A DNA stretch of 64,000 bases, from contig OZ007505.1 of assembly GCA_963931865.1 (NCBI GenBank), forward strand, positions 13,096,868-13,160,867, written 5' to 3'. Under the pieces are notes generated by a model, which was given only the letters and a program-made list of their open reading frames with translations, searched no databases and was not told the DNA's origin. Below are positions 43,139 through 53,261 of this stretch, in pieces. Each line of letters starts with the position of its first letter. Within the stretch, counting starts at the first letter, position 1. The DNA is from Axinella damicornis. Lineage: Eukaryota > Porifera > Demospongiae > Axinellida > Axinellidae. Position numbers and translations under genes: made by a program.

Positions 43139-43802
43139 CTAGCTGTTTTGCAAGCTGCCTCTAGTCCTTGGTGATAATTGTGCTGAACAGCTGCCTGAAT
43201 GTCGGAGAGGTCGTTTGACTGGGAGTGGGATTGGGAGCAAGTCGGCCTGTAGGTTGGCAAGAAAATATGAGTGCATACTACCCAGTAATACGCTGGTGGT
43301 ACCGCTGGTATGTGAGGGGCCCTGGCTGCGGTTGGGTGGTGTGGAGTGGATTAAGCAGTGTCTTGGGCAATGTATTACCTTGTGGCCTTTGTTGGGCAGC
43401 TGGGGGTCCCTGGAGCAGTATAGACGCGTGTGTGAGTATTTGCAGCTGGCAAAAACCCACAAGGGGTCAGGGCTATGGTTCCACGAGTAACAGAATGGAC
43501 TGCTTCAAGGGTGTGAGTTGGACCTTGAAGTTGTGGGGAGTTGGTTGGAAGGTTGAGTAGGTGGAGTGGGGGCCAGTTACAGTCCTTAGCCTGGTGGGTT
43601 AGGCTAAAGCAGTGCTTGCAGCAATGTGCTCTCGCCTGCCCCAGGAAGGCCATGTTACACAAATTAATGCTGGATCAATCTTGATCAATGTTGTGCCAGG
43701 GGTCTCTGTCACCATCTGTTTAATGTGGCCGTCATAGCCCAGGCATGAATCCCCTTCATATTCCATGCAGGCCTCCATAATTAGGACCAGGTAGCCCAAC
43801 AT
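43139..43802 (-). pseudogene. Gag relic of a Ngaro/DIRS-like element
   Basis: Minus-strand pieces: YLVLIMEACMEYEGDSCLGY and QMVTETPGTTLIKIDPALI (43790-43670), then LGQARAHCCKHCFSLTHQAK DC, a perfect C-x2-C-x4-H-x4-C knuckle (about 43640-43590), then after a break YCSRDPQLPNKGHKVIHCP (about 43400). This block order is the gag C-terminus of metazoan tyrosine-recombinase retrotransposons. No pol is attached; the adjacent downstream sequence is the LINE. A second, independent Ngaro-type remnant. Confidence 0.6.
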
Positions 43803-44911
43803 GTATGGGTTCTTTTCGGGATATTATGACTACAGTGTAAATACAGTTTAATTGTATGGTCGCTGACTGGCATGCGGGCCTAGCTCACATTCACCTTCAC
43901 CGGGATTAAGTGGATAGTTTGGCAGGAAGTCTGGGCACCCCTTGTGATGCAGGTGGGAGTTGACAGTACCACCTAAGAGGCTAATTCATGTTCAATCAAG
44001 CCCATAGTGTTTGGGGGTGAAGATGAGGGGACCCTGCTGAGGTCCCCCAACGGCCCAGGGGAGAACACTGGTGTTCTTACTCCCCAAACATGGAGTGTAC
44101 TCTTAAATATAGGAGTCCTGTGGAAGATGAAAATTAACTTTGAGAGAAATACCAATAAAATAACAGGGTTGGCATTGGGACTGGTTGCCATTCGGTGTGA
44201 AGACATTTGAACCTTGTGCACTCAAGTATCAAGTATGGCTGTTTCAGAGTTCTCTTGTCTGTTGCTCACTGTTTTTCAAAGTTGTATTACTGACTGACCC
44301 AGTGTGGTCATGCAGCACACAGCAACAAAGGCAATACGACAACGCACACAAGCAAAGTTAGAAGTGCAATGCACCTTCCAGCTGTCACGTCGAGTGGGTT
44401 GACAGCAAAACTGAGATATTATGACCTCAGACAGTGGTGTTTGACATATGACCACTACCCTGGAGCATGTGCTAACGTTGCAAACAATTCCATTGTCCAC
44501 CGGTCCTTCTCAGTCAGGGAAAGGGAAGATGGAAGGGGTCCTCACACAGCACACAAGGCAAATGAGCCTTTGTTTTACGTAGCGAGCCAACTAATGAGTA
44601 CACAAGGCATACTCTGTATATTCTATAGGTTTACGGTACATTAGTGCCTCAATTGTCTAATGGGATGTACATGAGATTGGAACCCTTGGACCTTTTGTAG
44701 TGCTGTTGTTGCGATTCGGGCACTACAGTCCAAGGCCTTCTGGTTTAGTCAGTCTCAGACCCAACCAACCACAGCGTGGATCGCTTTTAGTATATCAAGT
44801 GCGAGGAGGGAAGCGATACTGGAAGCGATGCACGCACAGGATGAATGTTCTGGGAACGAGACTATACTTCTAGTTTCTAACTTACACACAGAGCTTTTGG
44901 GATTGTACTAT
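43803..44911. other. No supported gene; MITE end fragment
   Basis: 44746-44866 contains CAGACCCAAC..GGATCGCTTTTAG and TTCTGGGAACGAGACTA, related to the hairpin MITE at 47312-47417. Other frames are unsupported. Confidence 0.4.
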
Positions 44912-45240
44912 TTAGAGAGGTACTGCTTTGTTCCACCTCATTCCAGAGATCAGAGGCACTCCTAAGGAAGAAGCTGCTAAGTGGAGACCTACGTATGAAC
45001 TACGTGAGTGAGGAAAATGGTGCATTGTTACATGCATGTAGAATACACAGATGAGTAAACACTTGGTTACAATTAGTGCCTGAACGAATGTGGAAATCCC
45101 CACTTCGAACATTCTATCAACAGTAGGGCCGAACATTCGGTAGAATTGCTTCATAGTTGACAGAGGGCAGCACTTAACACAAGATAGTTTACATTGTACT
45201 AGACTGTCTAGACACCACAAAATATACAACATTACTTGTT
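44912..45240 (-). other. Unassigned open frame
   Basis: A 106-codon minus frame starting MLYILWCLDSLVQCKLSCVK. No domain recognised and no splice or promoter evidence; probably non-coding or an eroded transposon segment. Confidence 0.2.
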
Positions 45241-45289
45241 ACACTCCTGGTATAGGATAAATTGTGCCGCGTAATGTAATGTAAATAAC

Positions 45290-45640
45290 CTTACACTACC
45301 TTGCGAATGGCCTACAAAGAATCTGCCTACACCATCGTGATCGCTATCTTTCAGTGACCCAAGCGTACATTTTTTGTGCTGAAACTCACCTTGGTGGTGG
45401 AGATACAAGCGTTTTTGTCTCGCCGTGGCCGCCATTGCTCGAGCGCTCTCTCCGACTTCCGGTGGCAGTACCGTTCTTAGGAAAGGCACACGAAGATTCT
45501 GACCACACAGCCGTCATCGCTGTCGTTAACTGACGCTTACATGCCAAAACTCACCGTGCTGGCTAAGTTGTGAGTGCTGTCTCGTCGCCATTGCTCGCCG
45601 CTATCGACTGAGCACGTGGCATGTGCGTTAATTGGAACGA
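45290..45640 (-). repeat. Exon-like dispersed repeat, copy 2
   Basis: Reverse-strand copy of 34133-34400: GGAGAGAGCGCTCGAGCAAT then ARAMAATARQKRLYLHHQ and a GTGAGTTTCAGC donor. A neighbouring half-unit occurs at 45480-45620. Part of the GTTCCAATTAACGCAC block is also shared with 33796. Confidence 0.65.
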
Positions 45641-45691
45641 ATTGCAATAATTTAGCTTCGCTATGCCGAGGCAACCGCGGCGTTGCAACAG

Positions 45692-46885
45692 CTACCAGGA
45701 GTGCGGTTGCCCCTCGTACAAATACTCAAAATTTTTGTTCAAAAACAATAAAGAATCCACATTTTCTGGTTTAAGACAACTTCTAAGCTTTGTGACAGTT
45801 AACCCAGCTGTTGAAAACAGTCTCTCACTGGCAGTAGAGGTCGCCGGAACACACAGGATGGATCTGGCAATTTTTGCCAGACATTGGAAACGAAATTCAT
45901 TCTGTTTCCAGCATTTCAATGGATAGTAGTCTCGAGGGGCTAGTTTCTCTGCAAAATACTGGCTAATTTGCTCTTCATTATTCGTGCTATCTATATTTGT
46001 TTCGTCATCTTCTTCACCAAGCAGTACATCAAAGGCAGTCTTTTTAATCCACATTCCACTAACCCATGCACAACTGGATAAACAGCAGAAAGAGAGCTAT
46101 TCTGCTCTTTACTCAAAAAAACAGAAGCTACCTCCAGTGGCTCTAAGACCTTAACCAGTTCTTCCAAAGACGCCCACTTCTCCGATGACATGTCAAGATA
46201 TCTGTATTGTCGCTTTGTGACACGCTCATCAGACAAAACAGCTACTACAGGCCACCTATTCTCCAGCAAGGTTTTTGCCATGTAGTATGTACTGTTCCAT
46301 CGTGTGGGACAGTCCTGTTGTAGCCTCCTCTGAGGCATTCCCATTGCTTCCTGTCGTTTGTGGAGCTCGAGCACTGTGACGAAAGTGCCCGACTAGCTTC
46401 TTAGCAGCACCAACAGCTCCTGCAATGGCACACACTTCCAAACCTTCCTGTATGCAGAGGTGAAGGCGATGGGCGGCACAACTCAGGCTCTCACAGCTGA
46501 ACTTTTCTTCCAGTATTGCAGCACTCAGTTCCATGTTTGACCCCTGGTCATGCACTAGGGCTCTCACACGTTTCATATCAATACCATAGCTGATCACAAT
46601 CTGCTTCAGCTTCTCGGCTGTGTTAACGCCAGTGTGCTGCTCAGGAAATGGACTTGTGGCCAGCACGCAAGAGACCATTTGCCAATCGGCAGAGATGAAA
46701 TGAGCTGTGAGAGAAATGTAGGCATCGTTGGCACAGCTAGTCCAAATGTCGCTCGTGATAGCCAGACTCAAAGCATCCTCTTTCAGCTTTTGAACAACGT
46801 GAGTGATGTGTGTCGCTGATGGAACCTTGTAGCCAGGCTCGATAAACTTCAAAAGTGCTTTAAATCCGTCTCCTTCCATTTTCAT
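45692..46885 (-). pseudogene. hAT transposase, N-terminus lost, two frame breaks
   Basis: From 46885: LPSATHITHVVQKLK-like helix, ITSDIWTSCANDAYISLTAH (the first catalytic Asp region), VRALVHDQGSNMELSAA (second Asp region) and CAAHRLHLCIQEGL. A frame shift near 46380 leads to QQDCPTRWNSTYYMAKTLLE (CPTRWNS motif). A second near 46030, in an AAAAA run, leads to the dimerisation domain: YYPLKCWKQNEFRFQCLAKI, ILCVPATSTASERLFSTAG. The order matches ZBED/hAT transposases. The BED zinc finger and start are missing, because a dispersed repeat (46884-47170) begins exactly where the frame opens. Confidence 0.9.
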
Positions 46886-47170
46886 TACCCTGTGCGCATG
46901 CGCAGCAAGGGGTACAGTGATCGGTTTGTCTGTCAGTCAGCTGCAGTCAGTCTGTCTGTCCGTCCAAGCGGTTTGAGCAGTGAAGGCCTTGTTGAAGGCT
47001 TATTTCAGGATAGAAGTGTCAGAATTCAGAAAATACTAGCGTCTACATAACTCACAGACCAGAGATCCACTCTAGAGGCTGAAAAAGTTGTGTGAATGTC
47101 GACGATTACTAATTTATACAACTTGACTACACCCTCTTTCTAACATTACTGCCACAACTTACGGTATCTT
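46884..47170 (-). repeat. Dispersed repeat copy 3 (inverted), truncating hAT
   Basis: ATTACCCTGTGCGCATGCGC followed by the GTCTGTCAGTCAG tract is the reverse complement of the right ends at 30127 and 62319. Its outer half is missing. Confidence 0.85.
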
Positions 47171-47311
47171 ATTAAAATGCTTGTTTGTAAAGCAACATGG
47201 TGTATATCTGGGATTAACATCCAAACTCATTGCATTTTTTTAGCCATATGTAGCTCCAATTCTCCACACCTGGAAGCAAGATATATGGCCTTCCGATCCA
47301 TGCAGCACATA

Positions 47312-47417
47312 TAGTCTCGTTCCCAGACCCAGACAACCCCAGCAAGGATCGCTTTTAGCATCACTAGCTTGTGGGGTCAATCCTCACTGGGGTTGTTTGG
47401 GTCTGGGAACGAGACTA
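47312..47417. mobile_element. Hairpin MITE, TAGTCTCGTTCCCAGACCC family
   Basis: TAGTCTCGTTCCCAGACCCA and the following GACAACCCCAG are inverted at the right end (CTGGGGTTGTTTGGGTCTGG, GAACGAGACTA). 106 bp in all. Confidence 0.85.
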
Positions 47418-47641
47418 CGTATTCAGCATGTGGTATACAATGAAACCTCAATAACGGACACAATATTAATTCAATTCAGGTGTTTTATCAAGAGGTTGTC
47501 CTCTTCTCCGAGGTATATGTTAGGCCTGGAAACCAAATATTTGGGACCTTAAAAATTGTCCTTTGCAACTATAGTATGTCCCTATCTTGGAGGGTACACT
47601 GTACAGGATCACCATCTGCCACTAATATTACATATGTATTA

Positions 47642-47766
47642 GTTAAATCACCCTCACGAGGGATGTTGCCGGTTTATAAGCCCGACACCCGAGGGCGCGT
47701 AGCGCCCGAGGGGGAGGGCTTATAAACCGCAACATCCCGAGTGGGAGGGTGATTTAACTGATTTAT
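47642..47766. repeat. Hairpin, arms ~40 bp
   Basis: TAAATCACCCTCACGAGGGA .. GGTTTATAAGCC is inverted as GGCTTATAAACC .. GAGTGGGAGGGTGATTTA, with a CGAGGGCGCGTAGCGCCCGA palindrome at the tip. Looks like a MITE or an element terminus. Confidence 0.8.
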
Positions 47767-47854
47767 AGCTCGTTGCTAGATGGTTGTTTTGGCAACGCGT
47801 AAATGACGTCATTACAGTCCGTATATTCACTACTCCAATTCCGTATTTCCAAAT

Positions 47855-48103
47855 TTGGACTGTGCGAGTTTGATAGCTAGCTGCTCTGTGAGATCGATTT
47901 TGAACAACGAGAACAAACTCCTAGAGAAGTGTCTCGTGGATTTGATCACGCCCTCACTTTTGGAAAGTGTTGCGAAGCGCTCCAAGAAATATCACGAGCG
48001 GTCACAAGTTCGTTTAGGCATGGGAGAGTGGACCGAGTCAAGCGACGAAAGTTCTGCAGAGAGCGAGGCGCCTAAGGTGAAGCCACCGTTGGGTCAACAG
48101 TAG
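47855..48103 (+). other. Possible coding exon, unknown
   Basis: An open frame encoding KLLEKCLVDLITPSLLESVA, then an acidic Ser/Glu tail (TESSDESSAESEAPKV). Coding-like in composition but no family recognised. Could be a 5' exon of the gene ending at 49168 or part of a mobile element beginning at the hairpin just upstream. Confidence 0.3.
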
Positions 48104-48164
48104 GCAGTGTCCCGAATTCTATCATCAACAACAGAGGGCACAACGTACAAAAACAGCTATTGTT

Positions 48165-48545
48165 GCAGACGACTTCACGAGTAATTCCAGCACAGCCTCC
48201 TGTACCGCAGATGAACTTTTCTAGCTGTAACTACAATGGACCTTCTGACAAGTTCTGTACTACCTGCTTTACCGCAGCCATACAGTGCTGTTCCACCTCT
48301 TGCCTTACCTTCCAGTTCTGAGCTGGATCTAACTGATATTGACTTCGATGAGTTTAAACTGCGTTTCTTCACGAGTAATTCCAGCACAGCCTCCTCCTGT
48401 ACTGCAGATGAACTTTTCTAGCTGTAAACAATCTACACTGAATGGACCTTCTGTACTACCTGCTTTACCTCCGCTATACAGTGCTCCTCCACCTCTTGCC
48501 TTACCCAGTTCTGAGCTGGATCTGAGATTGACTTCGATGTGACTA
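48165..48545 (+). repeat. Two tandem ~190 bp copies, Pro/Leu-rich coding-like
   Basis: ACGAGTAATTCCAGCACAGC starts both copies (about 48177 and 48371). Each includes TACCTGCTTTACC and CTTGCCTTACC and ends in SSELDL codons. Copies differ by small indels, so the frame is not maintained. Confidence 0.7.
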
Positions 48546-48659
48546 AACTCTTTTCTGCCTTCCTTTTACATTTGTTCTGTTGTGCAGTCAGACCTCTTTG
48601 AGTGACTTAACTGCATTTTCTGCTTTTTGTTGTCTACCTGTATACATGTACTGCTTTTA

Positions 48660-48768
48660 CTTGGGCAGATATAGACACCCTTCACACCTGATATAGCCAC
48701 TCTTCACACCTGATATAGCCACTCTTCACACCTGATATAGCTGAATCAGCATTTCGGGGGGGGGGGCA
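48660..48768 (+). repeat. 26 bp CTTCACACCTGATATAGCCA repeat and G-run
   Basis: Three units of CACTCTTCACACCTGATATAGC, then an 11 bp G-run at about 48758. Confidence 0.85.
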
Positions 48769-48869
48769 TGTTACCCATTTATAAGTCTTCTATAATCTTA
48801 GCAACCACCTACCAACGGGCTATAAGCATGCATGCAACATGCCTATATAATGTCTGCATTTTTTCCTAG

Positions 48870-49007
48870 GGCCTGCTACTGGATCAGACTTTGGTGGTGG
48901 ATTTGGGTTTGGTGGTCCCCCAGCCAACAGCAGTGGGTCGGGGATGAACTTTGGATTTGGTTTTGGAGGCGGCAGTGTGCCCACAGCTCCTCAAGAAAAC
49001 AACCAAG
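48870..49007 (+). CDS. Penultimate exon of a Gly/Phe-rich protein
   Basis: Acceptor TTTTTTCCTAG and donor CAAG|gtcaga. Encodes ATGSDFGGGFGFGGPP, SGMNFGFGFGGGSVPTAP and ENNQ. FG and GFGF motifs resemble low-complexity FG tracts (nucleoporin-like or RNA-binding prion-like tails). The exon leaves phase 1, completed as Gly by the next exon. Confidence 0.6.
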
Positions 49008-49103
49008 GTCAGATTGTGAATGGATTGAATGAACTTCCGTAATTAGGGCTATAAGCAAAGTTTATGTAATGACAAAAGTTTTGTGACGCTTTCTCCCCTG
49101 CAG

Positions 49104-49168
49104 GCTTTGCTTTTGTTTTTGGTGGTAATACAACTTCCAACTCCCAAAGCCAGTTCTCCTTCTTCTAA
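49104..49168 (+). CDS. Terminal exon of the Gly/Phe-rich protein
   Basis: CCCCTGCAG acceptor, then GFAFVFGGNTTSNSQSQFSF F and a TAA at 49166-49168. The 96 bp intron and compatible phase support the pair. The rest of the gene upstream was not identified. The following 49169-49980 shows CA-rich low-complexity sequence and no gene. Confidence 0.6.
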
Positions 49169-49989
49169 GAGTGTAGGGCTCCTCCCCATGCAAGAAGAGT
49201 AATAATTATCATATCACACAAGTATACTGGATGTACTGTATATACACAGTGTACTGTGTACACAATATACATGTACTGGATTGCATGACATTGTATATAC
49301 TGTTACAGTATACACACACCCACAACACCAAACAGTGACAGTAAACACTGTATGCACCATGCAGTATATTATATATGACATGCAATAGGTATGCTATGGA
49401 ATGTTAATGAATATTTGTAGCTATCTAAATCCAAACAGTGAACACAAACTGCACAAAACGTTCTTCAGAAAAAAAAACCTGGTCATCTGCTGGTAGAATA
49501 CTAACAGCATGGCCAAGGTATAATTATAATCCGGTATATATAGAGGAGGCTGCACTGTACAGGTGTGGAGACAGTGAACAATTCATCTCCTTGAGAGCGA
49601 CCATAATATTATAGGTAGCCCATAATGGCTTTCTGTATGCAACTGTACCAGACTCCCGGTACCCCTTTGGATATGGGAGCCTGGTACCAATGACTAGACT
49701 ATTCAATGCAGTACAGGACGTGGTGTGGTCGTGGAGAGGCTGATAATTATCTATGCCACAACGCAATTACATAGCAATCAGATTCATGCCACCAAAATTC
49801 GGCGGACGAGGCAAGTTTTAACCCATTGCACCCTGTAGCAGCCAAATGAGCCCGGAGGATCCCCATAAGCCCATAAGAATTTATATAGGGGGTTTAATAT
49901 TAGGCGTTAATACTTTGTACATGTTCTTCTGCTTCTTTAAGCTGTTTGCAGTAGTAGGTAATGAGTTAATTATCCTTGGACGAGGCTAG

Positions 49990-50190
49990 GCTATATATTA
50001 CGGTGGCCGAGCAGAGAAGGGTTAGCGGCGGCCGCGGCCGCCAGAGGCCGCGTCTTGGCTGCCAGGGGCCGCGTGTCCACACGCGGCCAAGGCGCGGCCA
50101 CACGCGGCCAAGGCGTGGCCAACATGCGGCCACACGCGGCCAACACGCGGGCGTGTGTGGCCGCGTGTGGACACACGGCCCCTGTTCAAA
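49990..50190. repeat. CACGCGGCC palindromic GC island
   Basis: About 80% GC by eye in an AT-rich setting. Repeated ACGCGGCCAAGGCGCGGCCA and CACACGCGGCC units in both orientations, opened by GCGGCCGCGGCCGCC. Confidence 0.85.
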
Positions 50191-50551
50191 GTTCAAAAGT
50201 TTCATGACATTGCCCGATTAGGGATAGTCAGTACAGAAACAAACACACATAATTTCAACATAATTATAGTCCAGTTCAGGCATCATCGCCTAGCATGCCG
50301 TAAGATAACAGTGCGGAATTGACTCTCACAGGCCCCTGAGTATCGATCGAGGTCCCGGGATCCATACATGACGGGCCCAGCCGAACTGTGTTGGTGTAAT
50401 AACAGATGTAACCACCTCACCTCCTCTGCACCATAGATTATATGCGGAGAAAAGGGGATGGGCAACGTACGTTTACGTGTCAGTGACGTCACGTACACTC
50501 CGCGTTACGGCCACGCCCCTGTAATGACATTCAAGAGGCGGGCTTAGTCGG

Positions 50552-50644
50552 ATGTCAGTTGGTAAAGTATATTCACGGCAGGAAGTTATTCGAAGGCTGC
50601 AGCGTAGGAGGCGAGCAGCGGTGGGAAATAGGAGTTCAGACAAG
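50552..50644 (+). CDS. P-element/THAP9-like gene: first coding exon
   Basis: ATG at 50552, then SVGKVYSRQEVIRRLQRRRR, 31 codons in all, and donor AAG|gtaagt. Basic. Phase 0, joining exon 51007. Upstream 50191-50551 shows no other feature. Confidence 0.6.
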
Positions 50645-51006
50645 GTAAGTTAAGCAGTATTTCACTATGTACGCACTGTACAGCTGCTTATGAGAAACTG
50701 ATTTAATGAATTAGTGAGCTTTTGTACTTTTTGTAACAAACAAGGAATGAGTTACTTAATTTCTAATTTGCTAATAAGCAGTTAGTTTTGCACTCTGTGT
50801 AACTGGCACAAGAACAGAGGTTGAGCATCCTACATGACTTTACAACACTGTGTTTTTTCTCCCATATGGTACCGTAGTTTTGTACTTTTGCTAAGTACAC
50901 CTGGGATAATATGCAAGCCTCTTCAACTTTAAAGAGTCCAGTTATCTATAGAGAGTGTAATGCACACACCTTTATTAACTACAATATAACTATACTTACT
51001 CTGTAG

Positions 51007-51129
51007 GTTGTTTTGCAATATGGGGCGTCCAAAGAGCAGGATTGGACGTCTACATACTATGAGAAGAAGCGTCAGGCACTGAAAAAGAACTCAACCGGTC
51101 GTCCAAGGAAGCTCAGAGCTAAGAAAGTG
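51007..51129 (+). CDS. P-element/THAP9-like gene: exon 2
   Basis: Acceptor TCTGTAG, 41 codons (VVLQYGASKEQDWTSTYYEK, KRQALKKNSTGRPRKLRAKK) and donor GTG|gtatgt. Highly basic and AT-hook-like (GRPRKLR). Phase 0 on both sides. Confidence 0.6.
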
Positions 51130-51218
51130 GTATGTAGATTTTGCATGTGGTGGTAATTGGAATCAATATTCCTGTATTGTAATCCCATGTGACCACTGCT
51201 TTTACATCTTTTCATTAG

Positions 51219-52834
51219 GTTGAGACGAACATTTCAACATCACTTGAAGAGCTAAGGAGCCATATCCAACTATGTTCAAGTTCTTGGACAGTCCAATCAC
51301 CAACTTCTCTGGACAAGTAAGACTAATAAGGATTCAAGAGCAGTCATCATCTTCACACCCGCTGGTCATTACTCACTGTTTGGCTATTGAAAGAGATTTG
51401 TCGTGGAAGGTCTGTATCCATGGGCATGAAATCACAGCTGGTCACTGCCTTTCTGAGATGCCCACAAACCTTCAAAATGTTCACAAGTTGCAACACCTCC
51501 TTTCCCATCTTGACCAGCTCCGAGTATGCCCTGGTCACCCAGACCACCGTTTTCTAGAGATGGTGGAAGCCAAGAAGGGGAAGTTGATATCTTCAAGTGG
51601 TGACATTGCTGCATATGTTGACAGGAATGCTGCTGTTGAGCTGAATGGCCAGAGTTATGGTGCAACTGTGAGATCAGCGAAGTGCCAGATTCTCACTTCA
51701 GGCACTAGGTGCCCTGAGTGTGTTCATTACCGTGACATCATACGATCCATTCACCACAGGTGGCAGAAACGTCTCAAAACATCACCATCCCAACTGACCA
51801 GTACCCATAGTCATGTGAATGACAGGTGGCTGAAAACACCAGAACGGAAGGCAAAAGTAGCAAAGTTAAGACAAAGAGTGAGGTCAGCTGAGAGTATGGT
51901 GAAGTACATGAAGGAGAAAATTGCAGTTTCAACAGATGAGCTAGGCACTCATGTTGATGACTCCCTCCATAATGGCCTTGAACAGATCATGTCGGAGCTA
52001 AGTCCAAGGATTGAAAAGCAGTATTTGAAAGGGACATTTCATCGCCTTTTTTGGGAGCAACAGTTGCAAGCTATGTCACAGCATCCCACACAGCGACGCT
52101 GGCATCCTATGTTAATTCGCTGGTGCCTCCATTTGAAGATGATTTCAATGTCAGCATACAACGCACTTCGCGGTGTTCTAACACTTCCATGTGGACGAAC
52201 ACTCCAGGATTATACTCGATGGGTGAAGGCCGATGTTGGGATACAGCCAGAGGTGACTGAGCAGTTGAGAAGAGAGCCAAGAGTTGATTCATTGCAAGAA
52301 TGGAAAAAGTATGTTGCTGTTGTATTCGATGAAGTCAAAGTAAAAGAAGGCATTGTGTACGACAAACATGAATGCAGAATTGTGGGGTTTGTTGACTTTG
52401 GAGATGTGAACAATGCACTGCTAGCTTTTGAAAGGTCCATGAATGGTGATGCTGATCGCACCGTGGCAAAACACATGCTTGTATTTATGGTGCGTGGGAT
52501 TTTTATCAAACTCCAGTTTCCATATGCCCAATATCCTACTACAGATCTGTCAGCTGAACTTCTGCACCCTATAGTTTGGGAAGTTGTCAAAAATCTCGAA
52601 TGTGCTGGTTTCAAAGTGATCTCACTGACAGGAGACAAAGCATCAGTTAATCGTAAATTTTTTCGCATGTACCGGTCAGATTCCAAGTCAGATGAAGTCA
52701 CATTCAAAGTTCGCAACCCATACAGTATCGAAAAGCGTTTCATATACTTCATATCCGATGTACCGCACCTTATTAAAACCACCAGAAACTGTTGGTCAAA
52801 TTCCTTTTGCCATAGTTACAAGAGAGCTTTATGG
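51219..52834 (+). CDS. P-element/THAP9-like transposase, main exon
   Basis: Begins after a TTCATTAG acceptor with VETNISTSLEELRSHIQLC. It must change frame by one base by about 51300 to enter the long frame used from 51272 on. That frame gives CPGHPDHRFLEMVEAKKGK, a Cys-bearing segment (SAKCQILTSGTRCPECVHYR), a coiled coil (KAKVAKLRQRVRSAESMVKY) and the RNase H-like P-element transposase core: RWCLHLKMISMSAYNALRGV, VVFDEVKVKEGIVYDKHECR (first Asp), SLTGDKASVNRKFF and FISDVPHLIKTTRN (third acidic region). The donor TGG|gtatgt at 52834 cuts the frame in a conserved place; the C-terminal exon was not found. No THAP zinc finger was seen at the N-terminus. Either a domesticated gene or a recent transposon. 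Confidence 0.75.
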
Positions 52835-53261
52835 GTATGTACTTCTTGTAATTCCCTTATAATTACATTTTATGAATGGCATGGGACTGAAGGTGCGTAA
52901 TGATCTTTGCTTTTATGAGAAGTGGAGATGGATAGGCCATCACTATGTCCCTTTTACATCGGACTTCCGTCGAGTACTTGATGGAAGACGTGGTGTGCAG
53001 TAATATTGGTAGTGACTCCAGCAATGCTGGGAGGGCTCTGACGCACGCGCACTTGCTGCTATGTACGTGTATATGTACATAAACAAAAGTGGGCGCTCTT
53101 TTGAGGTTGAATGCAGAAACGTTCAAAGGAGCGCCCACCCCCTGTTTGGTAAGCATGTAAGGTACACTACCCATGGGCGCACTTTCACAAGAGTGTGGTA
53201 CATCTTATTGATGTGTGCATGTCCATGCAGTCATTCACTTGCAGTTCTATACTGTTTATAG

